A stretch of DNA of 64,000 bases, from the NCBI GenBank assembly GCA_017555105.1, contig JAFZHB010000002.1, positions 1 through 64,000 of the forward strand. The letters run 5' to 3'. Positions 51,552-60,060 of the stretch are shown here, one piece after another. This stretch comes from Alistipes sp. GTDB lineage: Bacteria; Bacteroidota; Bacteroidia; Bacteroidales; Rikenellaceae. How positions within the stretch are numbered: position 1 is the stretch's first letter; each line of letters opens with the position of its first letter. The notes beneath the pieces were generated by a model, which was not told the DNA's origin, made no database searches, and worked only from the letters and a program-made list of their open reading frames with translations. The translations under genes and the position numbers were made by a program.

Positions 51552-53006
51552 ATGATTAAGAAACTGAACAAGACGACGGTCGAGAAGGTCGAGCGTCCCG
51601 TGAAGATCCTCCAGTTTGGTGAGGGTAACTTCCTCCGTGCCTTTGTAGATTGGCAGATCGACATCGCCAACGAGAAGGGTGTAATGGATGCAGGTGTGGC
51701 TGTCTGCCAGCCGATTATCGACCCCGAGAAGAAGGTCTTGAAGATGGTTGAGATGCTCAACGAGCAGGACAACATGTACCATGTATACCTCGAGGGTATT
51801 GAGGACAAGCAGCCGAAGAAGGATGTTCGCCTCGTGAAGAGCGTAATGGACTCGTTCAACCCCTATGAGGAGTATGCAAAGTATGAGGAGTACTTCCTCT
51901 CGCCCGATCTGAAGATCACGATCTCGAACACGACCGAGGCCGGTATTCGCTATGAGGAGGGTGACGACCTGACGGCTTGCCCGCCGAAGTCGTATCCTGC
52001 CAAGATGACGGCGCTGCTCTACAAGCGTTTCAAGCACTTCAACGGTGATCCGGAGAAGGGTCTGGCTATCATCTGCTGCGAGCTGATCGAGAACAACGGT
52101 TCGACGCTGCACGAGTATGTGATCAAGCACGCTGAGTACCACAAGCTGGGTCAGGACTTTATCGACTGGGTAGAGGCTAACTGCTACTTCTGCGACACGC
52201 TCGTAGACCGCATCGTTCCGGGCTTCCCGCGCGAGACGATCAACGAGATCAAGGAGGAGGTAGGCTTCGACGATAACCTCGTAGTGAAGGCTGAGCTCTA
52301 TCACCTTTGGGCTATCGGTGGCCCGGGCTACAAGAAGGTTATGGAGTTGCTGCCGCTCGATAAGGCCGGTCTGCATGTAATCTTCATGCCCTCGATCAAG
52401 CAGTTCCGTGACAAGAAGGTGCGTATCCTGAATGGTTCGCACACGGGTATGGTGACGATGGCACTGATGATGGGTTGCGAGACCGTGATGGACGCCTTCA
52501 ACACGCCGGAGATCGAGAAGTTTGTGAACGACATGGTGGCTCAGGAGGTGATCCCGATGATCGAGGAGGACCAGGCCGAGCTGCAGGAGTTCGCTTCGAG
52601 CATCTTGGAGCGCTTCTACAACCCCTACATCAAGCACATGTTGAAGTCGATTTCGCTCAACTCGCTCTCGAAGTGGGAGGCTCGTAACTATCCGACCGTG
52701 AAGGACAACTGGTTCAAGGCTGGCAAGGTTGCCGAGCACGAGTGCCTGACCTTCGCTGCCCTGATGGCTTACTACAGCCCGAAGAGCGGCTTCGAGCCCG
52801 ATGATACGGCAGAGTTCGTTGCCTATATCCGCAACAACTGGAACTCGGCTGATCTCGAGGGTACGGTATCGAAGATCGTGAAGGAGAGCGGCATCTTCAC
52901 GGTGGACTTCTCGGAGGTTCCTGCCTTCGTTCCCACCGTTGCCAAGTACCTGGCCGACATCGAGGAGCTGGGTATGGCAGGTGCACTGAAGAAGTTCCTT
53001 GCATAA
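51552..53006 (+). CDS. uxaB: Tagaturonate reductase
   Basis: NADH-dependent reductase converting tagaturonate to altronate, 484 residues, of the long-chain mannitol-dehydrogenase family. It starts VKILQFGEGNFLRAFVDWQI, the family's nucleotide-binding entry. VDRIVPGFP and the catalytic-helix region GPGYKKVMELLPL then IKQFRDKKVRILNGSH follow. A fructuronate reductase (UxuB) is possible by fold, but with UxaA next door UxaB fits. A terminator hairpin follows before uxaA. Confidence 0.95.
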   Translation: MIKKLNKTTVEKVERPVKILQFGEGNFLRAFVDWQIDIANEKGVMDAGVAVCQPIIDPEKKVLKMVEMLNEQDNMYHVYLEGIEDKQPKKDVRLVKSVMDSFNPYEEYAKYEEYFLSPDLKITISNTTEAGIRYEEGDDLTACPPKSYPAKMTALLYKRFKHFNGDPEKGLAIICCELIENNGSTLHEYVIKHAEYHKLGQDFIDWVEANCYFCDTLVDRIVPGFPRETINEIKEEVGFDDNLVVKAELYHLWAIGGPGYKKVMELLPLDKAGLHVIFMPSIKQFRDKKVRILNGSHTGMVTMALMMGCETVMDAFNTPEIEKFVNDMVAQEVIPMIEEDQAELQEFASSILERFYNPYIKHMLKSISLNSLSKWEARNYPTVKDNWFKAGKVAEHECLTFAALMAYYSPKSGFEPDDTAEFVAYIRNNWNSADLEGTVSKIVKESGIFTVDFSEVPAFVPTVAKYLADIEELGMAGALKKFLA

Positions 53007-53026
53007 CGAGCACTTAAACTAAACCG

Positions 53027-53071
53027 ATTCGGGCGGAGCGACCGCAAAAGCCGCCCGCCCGAATTTTTTTT
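53027..53071 (+). terminator. Internal terminator between uxaB and uxaA
   Basis: Perfect 10-base GC-rich arms (53027-53036, 53055-53064) with an 18-base loop that can pair further, then eight T. It lies inside the operon, so it may reduce expression of uxaA, pectinesterase and GH43. No consensus promoter is seen between it and uxaA. Confidence 0.75.
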
Positions 53072-53086
53072 ACATGAAGAATTACC

Positions 53087-54580
53087 ATGAAACGATTTCT
53101 GAAAATCAATGCAGCGGACAATGTAGCCGTAGCGATTGCCGATGACCTGAAGCAGGGTGAGGTAGTCGAGATCGACGGCCGCGCGATTACGCTGAAGGAG
53201 GATATTGGTCGCGGTCACAAGTTCGCTCTGCACGCCATTGCTGCCGGTGAGAATGTGATTAAGTATGGTTATCCGATCGGTCATGCTACGGAGGCAGTCG
53301 AGGAGGGTGCTTGGATCCACTCGCACAACCTGAAGACCAACCTGCACGACAACCTGGAGTACACCTACGACCACAAGACCTACGAGATCGCCTATCCGAA
53401 GCGCGACGATCTGAAGGTGATGGGTTACCTGCGCAAGAACAACACGATGGGTATCCGCAACGAGTTGTGGATCGTTCCCTCGGTAGGTTGCGTGAATGGT
53501 CAGGCACAGGCTATCGCCGAGCGCGTGAAGCGTGAGTGCGACTGCTCGCACCTGGATGATGTGCGCGTCTATACGCACAACTACGGTTGCTCGCAGCTGG
53601 GTGAGGACCACGCCAATACGCAGCACGCGTTGGCAGCCCTCGTGAAGCACCCGAATGCTGGTGCCGTGTTGGTGCTGGGTCTGGGTTGCGAAAACAACCA
53701 GATCGCCTCGTTCAAGGAGGTGATTGGCGAGTGGGACGAGGAGCGCGTGAAGTTCCTCATCGCACAGGAGGTAGAGGATGAGATCGAGACCGGTTTCGAG
53801 ATCTGCAAGGCGTTGGTGGAGAAGACGCGCGAGGATAAGCGCGAGCCGCTGCCGTTGAGCTACCTGCGTGTCGGTTTGAAGTGCGGTGGCTCGGATGGTT
53901 TCTCGGGCATCACGGCTAACCCGCTGGTGGGTCTGTTCTCGGATTGGCTCATTGCACAGGGTGGTACGACGATCCTGACCGAGGTGCCGGAGATGTTTGG
54001 TGCCGAGACGATCCTCATGGACCGCGCTGTTAATAAAGAGGTATTCGAGAATACGGTTTGCCTGATCAACGACTTCAAGGGTTACTTCCGCAAGTACGAT
54101 CAGCCGATCTACGAGAACCCCTCGCCGGGTAATAAGAAGGGTGGTATCACGACCCTCGAGGAGAAGTCGCTCGGTTGCGTACAGAAGGGTGGTGCACAGC
54201 AGGTGGTTGATGTGCTCAACTACTGCCAGCCGATCACGAAGTCGGGTCTGAACCTCTTGCAGGCTCCGGGTAACGACCTCGTGGCAGCCTCTTCGCTGGC
54301 ACTCTCGGGTTGCCAGATCGTGCTCTTTACGACCGGTCGCGGTACGCCGTTTGGTGCCTTTGTGCCGACGATGAAGATCTCGACCAATACGCAGCTCTCG
54401 CAGTTCAAGGCCAACTGGATCGATTTTAATGCCGGTACGATGGTCGAGGATGAGGAGCCGCAGGTTGTTTTGGAGCGTCTGATCGAGAAGATCGTATCGA
54501 CGGTCAATGGCGAGCCGCTGAAGCACGAGAAGACGGGCTTCAAGGAGATCGCTATCTTCAAGACGGGTGTAACCTTGTAA
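53087..54580 (+). CDS. uxaA: Altronate dehydratase
   Basis: Dehydrates altronate to KDG, 497 residues, normal. An N-terminal SAF-type domain (DNVAVAIADDLKQGEVVEI, GHKFALHAI) is joined to the large catalytic domain with NYGCSQLGEDHANTQHALA, LGLGCENNQ and GLKCGGSDGFSGITANPLVG. These are the iron-binding Cys-containing motifs of the family. It is 12 bases from the pectinesterase gene. Separated from uxaB by a terminator. Confidence 0.96.
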   Translation: MKRFLKINAADNVAVAIADDLKQGEVVEIDGRAITLKEDIGRGHKFALHAIAAGENVIKYGYPIGHATEAVEEGAWIHSHNLKTNLHDNLEYTYDHKTYEIAYPKRDDLKVMGYLRKNNTMGIRNELWIVPSVGCVNGQAQAIAERVKRECDCSHLDDVRVYTHNYGCSQLGEDHANTQHALAALVKHPNAGAVLVLGLGCENNQIASFKEVIGEWDEERVKFLIAQEVEDEIETGFEICKALVEKTREDKREPLPLSYLRVGLKCGGSDGFSGITANPLVGLFSDWLIAQGGTTILTEVPEMFGAETILMDRAVNKEVFENTVCLINDFKGYFRKYDQPIYENPSPGNKKGGITTLEEKSLGCVQKGGAQQVVDVLNYCQPITKSGLNLLQAPGNDLVAASSLALSGCQIVLFTTGRGTPFGAFVPTMKISTNTQLSQFKANWIDFNAGTMVEDEEPQVVLERLIEKIVSTVNGEPLKHEKTGFKEIAIFKTGVTL

Positions 54581-54592
54581 AAAACAAAAAAC

Positions 54593-55582
54593 ATGAAACA
54601 CATATTAGCAATCTTTGCGTTGCTGCTGTTTGTTGGCTGCAACCAAGAACCGAAGACGGAGTATGTGGTGGATTGTAATGGAAAGGGAGACTTTACGAGC
54701 GTTCAGGCGTGCCTGGACGCTCTTCCCTCAAAATCCCCCGTATGGCGAACCGTAACGATCAAGGAGGGTGTCTATCGCGAGAAGGTCTCGATCGACTACT
54801 ACAAGGATAAGCTCACGCTCATCGGCGAGGGAGATGTGAAGATTGTTTGGGACGACCATGCAGGCATCGAGCTCGAGGATGGTTACAAGATGACGACCTA
54901 CGACTGCTGGACGATGACCGTCTTGGCCGACGAGGTGCATCTGATCAACCTGACGATCGAGAACGACTCGGGCCGCAAGGGTCAGGGCGTGGCGCTCGAG
55001 ACACAGGGCGACCGCATTATCATCGAGAACTGCCGCCTGCTGGGCAACCAGGATACCTTCTTTACGAAGGATTATGTGGCGCGCGTCTATGTGAAGGATA
55101 GCTACATCGAGGGTACAACCGACTTTATTTTCGGTGCTTCAACCACGGTGTTTGACAACTGTCAGATCCACTGCAAGCAGAACAGCTACATCACGGCAGC
55201 CTCGACGGCCGAGCGCACGATTTATGGCTACATCTTCCGCAACTGCCGCATCTCGGTAGGCGAGGGGGTGACGGCTATGTATCTGGGTCGCCCCTGGAAG
55301 TCGACCGGTCGCACGGTGTGGATCGAGTGCTATATGCCCGAGGAGATTGTTCCGGCAGGTTGGCACAACTGGGGTGCAAAGGATCGCGAGGAGCGTTGCT
55401 TCTATGCCGAGTATAAGAGCTACGGCCCGGGCGCAAGACCCGATCAGCGTGTAAAGTGGTCGCACCAGCTCACCGAGGAGCAGGTGGCCAAGGAGTACAC
55501 CTTGGAGAAGATTTTTGCCCTCAAGGTGGGCTCGGAGCAGTACCGCTACAAGTGGGACGGCACCTTTAATAAGGAGAATTAA
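54593..55582 (+). CDS. Pectinesterase, CE8, lipoprotein
   Basis: Removes methyl esters from homogalacturonan so that lyases can act. 329 residues with a lipoprotein signal (LLLFVGC). The beta-helix CE8 motifs are present: QGVALETQGDR, the catalytic Asp in GNQDTFF, GTTDFIFGAS with the second Asp, and YLGRPW with the catalytic Arg. It is exported, probably to the periplasm or cell surface, and co-transcribed with uxaA and GH43. Confidence 0.94.
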   Translation: MKHILAIFALLLFVGCNQEPKTEYVVDCNGKGDFTSVQACLDALPSKSPVWRTVTIKEGVYREKVSIDYYKDKLTLIGEGDVKIVWDDHAGIELEDGYKMTTYDCWTMTVLADEVHLINLTIENDSGRKGQGVALETQGDRIIIENCRLLGNQDTFFTKDYVARVYVKDSYIEGTTDFIFGASTTVFDNCQIHCKQNSYITAASTAERTIYGYIFRNCRISVGEGVTAMYLGRPWKSTGRTVWIECYMPEEIVPAGWHNWGAKDREERCFYAEYKSYGPGARPDQRVKWSHQLTEEQVAKEYTLEKIFALKVGSEQYRYKWDGTFNKEN

Positions 55583-55593
55583 ACGAATCAACT

Positions 55594-57240
55594 ATGAAGA
55601 AACTACTGACTGTATTGACTGCCCTTGTGCTCGTGGCCTCGGCCTCGGCACAGACGGTTTGGACGCCCGATTTGGGCAATGGCCAGTATAAGAATCCGGT
55701 GCTCTATGCCGATTATTCGGATCCCGATGTGATCCGCGTGGGGGATGACTATTGGCTGACGGCCTCGTCCTTCAACTGCGCGCCGGGTCTGCCGATTCTG
55801 CACTCGACCGATCTTGTCAATTGGGATATCGTGAACTATGTCTTCCTCAATCAGCCGCCCTATGATTGGTTTAACGAGCCGCGTCATGGTGACGGTGTGT
55901 GGGCCCCTTCGATTCGTTTTCACGACGATTGGTTCTATGTCTATTGGGGTGATCCGGATCGCGGTGTGATGATGTCGAAGACACAGGATCCGCGTGGTAA
56001 GTGGTCGGAACCGATCTTGGTGAAGGCCGCGAAGGGTATCATCGACACCTCGCCCCTCTGGGATGAGGATGGCAAAGCCTACCTCGTGCATGGTTGGGCC
56101 GGTTCGCGAGCCGGCTTCAAGAGCGTCTTGTCGGTAAGCGAGATGTCGCCCGATGGTGAGCGACTGATCGGTCCCGATGTGATGATCTTCGATGGCCACG
56201 GCGAGCACCCGACGATCGAGGGTCCGAAGTTCTACAAGCGCAACGGATGGTATTATGTCTTTGCTCCGGCCGGTGGCGTGAAGACGGGTTGGCAGGTTGT
56301 CCTGCGCTCGCGTTCGCCCTTTGGCCCGTATGAGATTAAGACCGTCCTGGAGCAGGGCTCGACCGAGATCCCCGGCCCGCATCAAGGCGGTTGGGTCGAA
56401 GATGTGAAGGGCGACTGCTGGTTTATGCACTTTGTCGATATGTACGCCTACGGTCGTGTCTGCCACCTGCAGCCGATGAAGTGGACGGAGGACGATTGGT
56501 GCACGATGGGTGTCGACTACGACGGCAACGGCATCGGTGAGCCGGTGCTGATGCACAAGAAGCCCGCTTCGCGTCTGCGTTCAGCAGTACGCACGCCGGC
56601 CGACAGCGATGAGTTCGATTCGCGTGAGCTGGGGCTGCAGTGGCAGTGGCACGCTAATCCGCAGCTGCATTGGGGCTTTACCTTCCCCTCGGCAGGTATC
56701 TTCCGCATGTATTGCCGTAAGGTTGATGGCCTCTATCCGAACCTCTCGGGTAATGGCAACCTGCTCTTGCAGAAGGTCAATGCTCCCGACTACACGGTGA
56801 CGACGAAGCTCACCTTCCATCCTGCCTATGAGGGCGATCGCGCCGGTCTGATCATGATGGGTCACGACTATGCGACAATCGGTCTGAAGTATCAGAAGGG
56901 TAAGATTACGATCGAGCAGGGTCGTTGCATGGATGCCATGCGCAAGGGCAATCCCGAGGAGGTGCTTGCTACGCTTCCCTATCAGGAGCACGGCGCAGCG
57001 GTGGATGTCTACCTCCGTTGCCGCATCGAGCAGGAGTGGAAGAAGGGCGAGCAGCCGCGTATGTTCTGCCGCTTCTCGTACAGCACCGACGGCAAGCGTT
57101 TCAAGGAGCTCGGTGAGCAGTTTGAGGCGCAGGCTGGCCATTGGATTGGTGCGAAGATCGGTCTCTATGTCGATGCTGAGATCCACAAGAATGATGGCGG
57201 TTGGGCGGATATTGATTGGTTCCGTGTTTCGGCCAAGTAG
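55594..57240 (+). CDS. GH43-family glycoside hydrolase with C-terminal beta-sandwich
   Basis: 548 residues with a signal peptide (MKKLLTVLTALVLVASASA). The five-bladed propeller carries the three acidic sites: YSDPDVIRVGDDYWLTAS (base), IIDTSPLWDEDGKAYLVHGW (modulator) and IEGPKFYKRNGWYYVF (acid). From residue ~330 a concanavalin-like domain follows (ADSDEFDSRELGLQWQW), as in beta-xylosidase/arabinofuranosidase GH43 proteins. It likely removes arabinose or xylose, or galactose in some GH43 members, from pectin side chains. Last gene of the galacturonate operon. Confidence 0.9.
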   Translation: MKKLLTVLTALVLVASASAQTVWTPDLGNGQYKNPVLYADYSDPDVIRVGDDYWLTASSFNCAPGLPILHSTDLVNWDIVNYVFLNQPPYDWFNEPRHGDGVWAPSIRFHDDWFYVYWGDPDRGVMMSKTQDPRGKWSEPILVKAAKGIIDTSPLWDEDGKAYLVHGWAGSRAGFKSVLSVSEMSPDGERLIGPDVMIFDGHGEHPTIEGPKFYKRNGWYYVFAPAGGVKTGWQVVLRSRSPFGPYEIKTVLEQGSTEIPGPHQGGWVEDVKGDCWFMHFVDMYAYGRVCHLQPMKWTEDDWCTMGVDYDGNGIGEPVLMHKKPASRLRSAVRTPADSDEFDSRELGLQWQWHANPQLHWGFTFPSAGIFRMYCRKVDGLYPNLSGNGNLLLQKVNAPDYTVTTKLTFHPAYEGDRAGLIMMGHDYATIGLKYQKGKITIEQGRCMDAMRKGNPEEVLATLPYQEHGAAVDVYLRCRIEQEWKKGEQPRMFCRFSYSTDGKRFKELGEQFEAQAGHWIGAKIGLYVDAEIHKNDGGWADIDWFRVSAK

Positions 57241-57264
57241 GATCGTCCAATAGCATGAAAGAGA

Positions 57265-57292
57265 AAAGCCTCGGAGGTTACTCCGAGGCTTT
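57265..57292. terminator. Bidirectional terminator between GH43 and MATE genes
   Basis: Perfect 12-base arms (57265-57276, 57281-57292) with a GTTA loop. The MATE stop codon lies in the loop and its last codons form one arm. Confidence 0.85.
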
Positions 57293-58603
57293 TTCGTAGA
57301 GGGTGCGCAACCGTTTGGTGAGCAGGTATTGGAATAATCCGCGCAGAATCATGTAGAGGGTGAAGGCTGCCCAGAGGGCGTTGTTCCCAATCAGCGGATA
57401 GGCCGCGAAGAAGAGCAGGAAGAAGCCCACGGTGGAGAGCGCCATTGAGTCGCGCATGACGCGGCTCTCGGTGGCTCCGATCATGATGCCGTCGAGCGCA
57501 AAGGGGATGGCGCAGAAGATCGGAATGAGGACAATCCAACCGATGTATCGACCTGCCAGGTCGAGGATCTCTTGTGCATTGCCGCTCTCCGAGTCGACAA
57601 AGAGTGCCAAGAGATCGCGCCAGCCCACCACATAGAGCGCCACAAAGCCGATGGCGATCAGGCCGCTCCAGAGAATCGAACGGTTGATGCAGATGCGCAG
57701 GTGATGGCTGTCGCGTGCACCGATGAAGCGCCCCGTGAGCGCCTCGGCAGCGTAGGCAAAACCGTCGGTCATGTAGGAGAAGAGCGTGAAGAGCTGGATC
57801 AGGAGCGTGTTCACGGCCAGAATGTTTGCGTCGCCCATGCGGGTCGAAGCGGCGGTTAGGAAGGTGTAGACGATCACATTGCAGAGCGTGCGCAGCATGA
57901 TGTCGCGGTTCACGCGGAAGAAGTTCTTCAGGGGTTCGAGGTCCAATACGCGCTTCCAGTCGATCACCGTGAGCAGGTGCTTGTAGCGGATGTAGAGCAG
58001 CAGCAGGGAGAGTACCACACCCGTATATTGCGCCAATACCGAGGCGTAGGCGATACCGACGATGCCCAAGTCGAGTCCGAAGGCGAAGGCAAAACTGCAA
58101 GCGATGTGGATCAGGTTGACGATGATGGCTGTTGCCATCGGGATCACGGCGTTTTGCATGCCCGTAAACCAACCGTTGAAGCCGAAGAGCAGGATGCCGG
58201 CGGGCACAGCCCAGATGCGGGCGTAGAAGTAGTCGCGCGTCATTTCGTCGCCGTTCATGATGCGCAGAGCTACCTCGCCGAGCGGATATTGAAATGCAAC
58301 CAACAATAGACCGAGCACTCCGGCCACGAGCAGGGCGCGCACCAGCATGTTCGTGCACTCCTTGTAGTCTTGTGCGCCGTAGGCCTGTGCCGTGAAACCG
58401 CTTGTACCCATGCGCACGAAGGAGCAGTTCCAATAGATGAAGTTAAAGATCGATGCACCGATAGCCAGTGCTCCGATCGTGGCGGCCGAATTTGTTCCCC
58501 AATGTCCCGCGATGGCTGTCGATGCGATGCCCATGAGCGGTACGGTGATATTGGAGATGATGTTCGGAATTGCCAAACGCAATATCGCTCGATTCATCTT
58601 CAT
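57278..58603 (-). CDS. MATE-family multidrug/toxin efflux transporter
   Basis: 441-residue inner-membrane protein with 12 predicted helices in two repeats, of the DinF/NorM-type MATE family. Features are LAIPNIISNITVPLMGIAST near the N-terminus, FVRMGTSGFTAQAYGAQ, and the matching second-half DGFAYAAEALTGRFIGA. DinF-like members are usually Na+- or H+-driven. Substrate unknown. Convergent with GH43 and divergent from rluB. Confidence 0.92.
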   Translation of the reverse strand: MKMNRAILRLAIPNIISNITVPLMGIASTAIAGHWGTNSAATIGALAIGASIFNFIYWNCSFVRMGTSGFTAQAYGAQDYKECTNMLVRALLVAGVLGLLLVAFQYPLGEVALRIMNGDEMTRDYFYARIWAVPAGILLFGFNGWFTGMQNAVIPMATAIIVNLIHIACSFAFAFGLDLGIVGIAYASVLAQYTGVVLSLLLLYIRYKHLLTVIDWKRVLDLEPLKNFFRVNRDIMLRTLCNVIVYTFLTAASTRMGDANILAVNTLLIQLFTLFSYMTDGFAYAAEALTGRFIGARDSHHLRICINRSILWSGLIAIGFVALYVVGWRDLLALFVDSESGNAQEILDLAGRYIGWIVLIPIFCAIPFALDGIMIGATESRVMRDSMALSTVGFFLLFFAAYPLIGNNALWAAFTLYMILRGLFQYLLTKRLRTLYEKASE

Positions 58604-58683
58604 TTCGGTCGTAAAGGTAGAAAGAAATTGTTGAATTTTGAAATTTGCTTGCGCGGAGTGATGAAATCCCGAAAAAAAAGAAT

Positions 58684-58691
58684 TACCTTTG
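58684..58691 (+). promoter_or_regulatory. rluB: Probable -7 element for rluB
   Basis: TACCTTTG, 29 bases before the ATG. -33 not evident. Confidence 0.45.
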
Positions 58692-58720
58692 TGCCCGCAA
58701 AATACCTATAATAGAAAGAG

Positions 58721-59938
58721 ATGGAAAAGAAATTCAACGACTCAAGCTCGGCCTTGTCGCGTTTTGGACGCGATAAGCGTGTGCGTACCGTGACGGCCGC
58801 CACCGAGCGTGTAGAGCGTCGTCCGCGCGCTGAGAAGAGCGAAGGTGGGCGTTTTGGCCGCCAGGAGCGCGGCGAGCAGACGGAGCGTAACTTCAACCGC
58901 GCAGAGCGTGGTGAGCGCAGCTTCAATCGTACGGAGCGTGGCGAGCGTAGCTTCAACCGCAACGATCGCGGTGCGAAGGGTGGCAAGCCGACGAAGCGTG
59001 CTTCGTATAATCCGCACTTCTCGGAGGATAACCGCCCCTTGTTCGAGGAGCAGGGCGAGCGCAAGAGCTTCGGCGCAAAGCGTACTTTCGGCGACAAGAA
59101 GTTTGCCGGCAAGGCGCAGGGCGATAAGAAGTTCGAGAAGAAGCCCTTCGATAAGAAGCGTTCGTTCAAGCGCGACGAGGAGCGTCCGCGCAGCTATCCG
59201 AAGTTCAATCCGGAGCGTCAGACGGGCGAGATGCGTCTGAATCGTTTCCTGGCGCAGTCGGGCATCTGCTCGCGTCGCGAGGCTGACGATCTGATTACGG
59301 CCGGTCTGGTAACGGTAAACGGTGTCATCGTATCGGAGCTCGGTACGAAGGTGCTGCCGACCGATGAGGTGAAGTTCAACGACAGCCGTGTGCAGGGTGA
59401 GAAGAAGGTCTACCTCGTGCTCAACAAGCCGAAGGGCTATGTGACCTCACTCGATGATCCGCACGCCGGCAAGCTGGTGATGGATCTGGTGAAGGGTGCT
59501 TGCGAGGAGCGTATCTACCCCGTAGGTCGCCTCGATAAGAACTCGCTGGGTCTGCTGCTCTTTACGAACGACGGCGATCTGACGAAGACCCTCACGCACC
59601 CCTCTTACCGCAAGAAGAAGATCTACCAGGTGTCGCTCGATAAGCCCCTGACGCGTGCCGATATGGACCGCCTGGCCGAGGGTATTACGCTCGAGGATGG
59701 CGAGATCTATGCCGACGAGATCTCCTACTTGAAGGATAACAAGCAGGAGGTGGGCATCGAGATCCACTCGGGTCGCAACCGTATCGTACGCCGTATGTTC
59801 GAGTTCCTGGGCTACACGGTAACGAAGCTCGATCGCGTTTACTATGCCGGTCTGACGAAGAAGAACCTCAAGCGTGGTGCTTGGCGCTTCCTCTCGAAGG
59901 AGGAGGTGACGCGCCTCAAGGCTGGTCTCTACGAGTAG
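58721..59938 (+). CDS. rluB: 23S rRNA pseudouridine synthase RluB/RsuA-type with long basic N-terminal tail
   Basis: 405 residues. Residues 1-~168 are low-complexity and very basic (Arg, Lys, Gly, Phe), with three tandem ten-residue units of the form xFNRxxRGxx at 57-86. Such tails probably bind RNA. From ~171 an S4 domain starts (MRLNRFLAQSGICSRREADDL), then the RsuA/RluB catalytic domain with Asp272 in YPVGRLDKNSLGLLLFTND and the end segment GRNRIVRRMFEFLG. The catalytic part would modify 23S or 16S rRNA. Confidence 0.92.
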   Translation: MEKKFNDSSSALSRFGRDKRVRTVTAATERVERRPRAEKSEGGRFGRQERGEQTERNFNRAERGERSFNRTERGERSFNRNDRGAKGGKPTKRASYNPHFSEDNRPLFEEQGERKSFGAKRTFGDKKFAGKAQGDKKFEKKPFDKKRSFKRDEERPRSYPKFNPERQTGEMRLNRFLAQSGICSRREADDLITAGLVTVNGVIVSELGTKVLPTDEVKFNDSRVQGEKKVYLVLNKPKGYVTSLDDPHAGKLVMDLVKGACEERIYPVGRLDKNSLGLLLFTNDGDLTKTLTHPSYRKKKIYQVSLDKPLTRADMDRLAEGITLEDGEIYADEISYLKDNKQEVGIEIHSGRNRIVRRMFEFLGYTVTKLDRVYYAGLTKKNLKRGAWRFLSKEEVTRLKAGLYE

Positions 59939-59971
59939 TCAAGCGTTGAAATCACACACTTGTGATACAAA

Positions 59972-60017
59972 AAATGGCTGTCCAACCAAAAGTTGCGACA
60001 GCCATTTCTCTTTTTGG
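59972..60017 (+). terminator. Terminator of rluB
   Basis: 11-base arms (59972-59982, 59997-60007), extended inside by CAAC/GTTG, then CTCTTTTT. Convergent with the C11 peptidase gene. Confidence 0.8.
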
Positions 60018-60024
60018 GAGTAGA

Positions 60025-60060
60025 GAATTTTGAATTCTATATTCTAAATTTTGAATTTCT
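60025..60060. repeat. AT-rich dispersed repeat, copy 6
   Basis: GAATTTTGAATTCTATATTC then TAAATTTTGAATTTC. It lies between the rluB terminator and the C11 peptidase stop codon and touches the latter. Confidence 0.6.
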
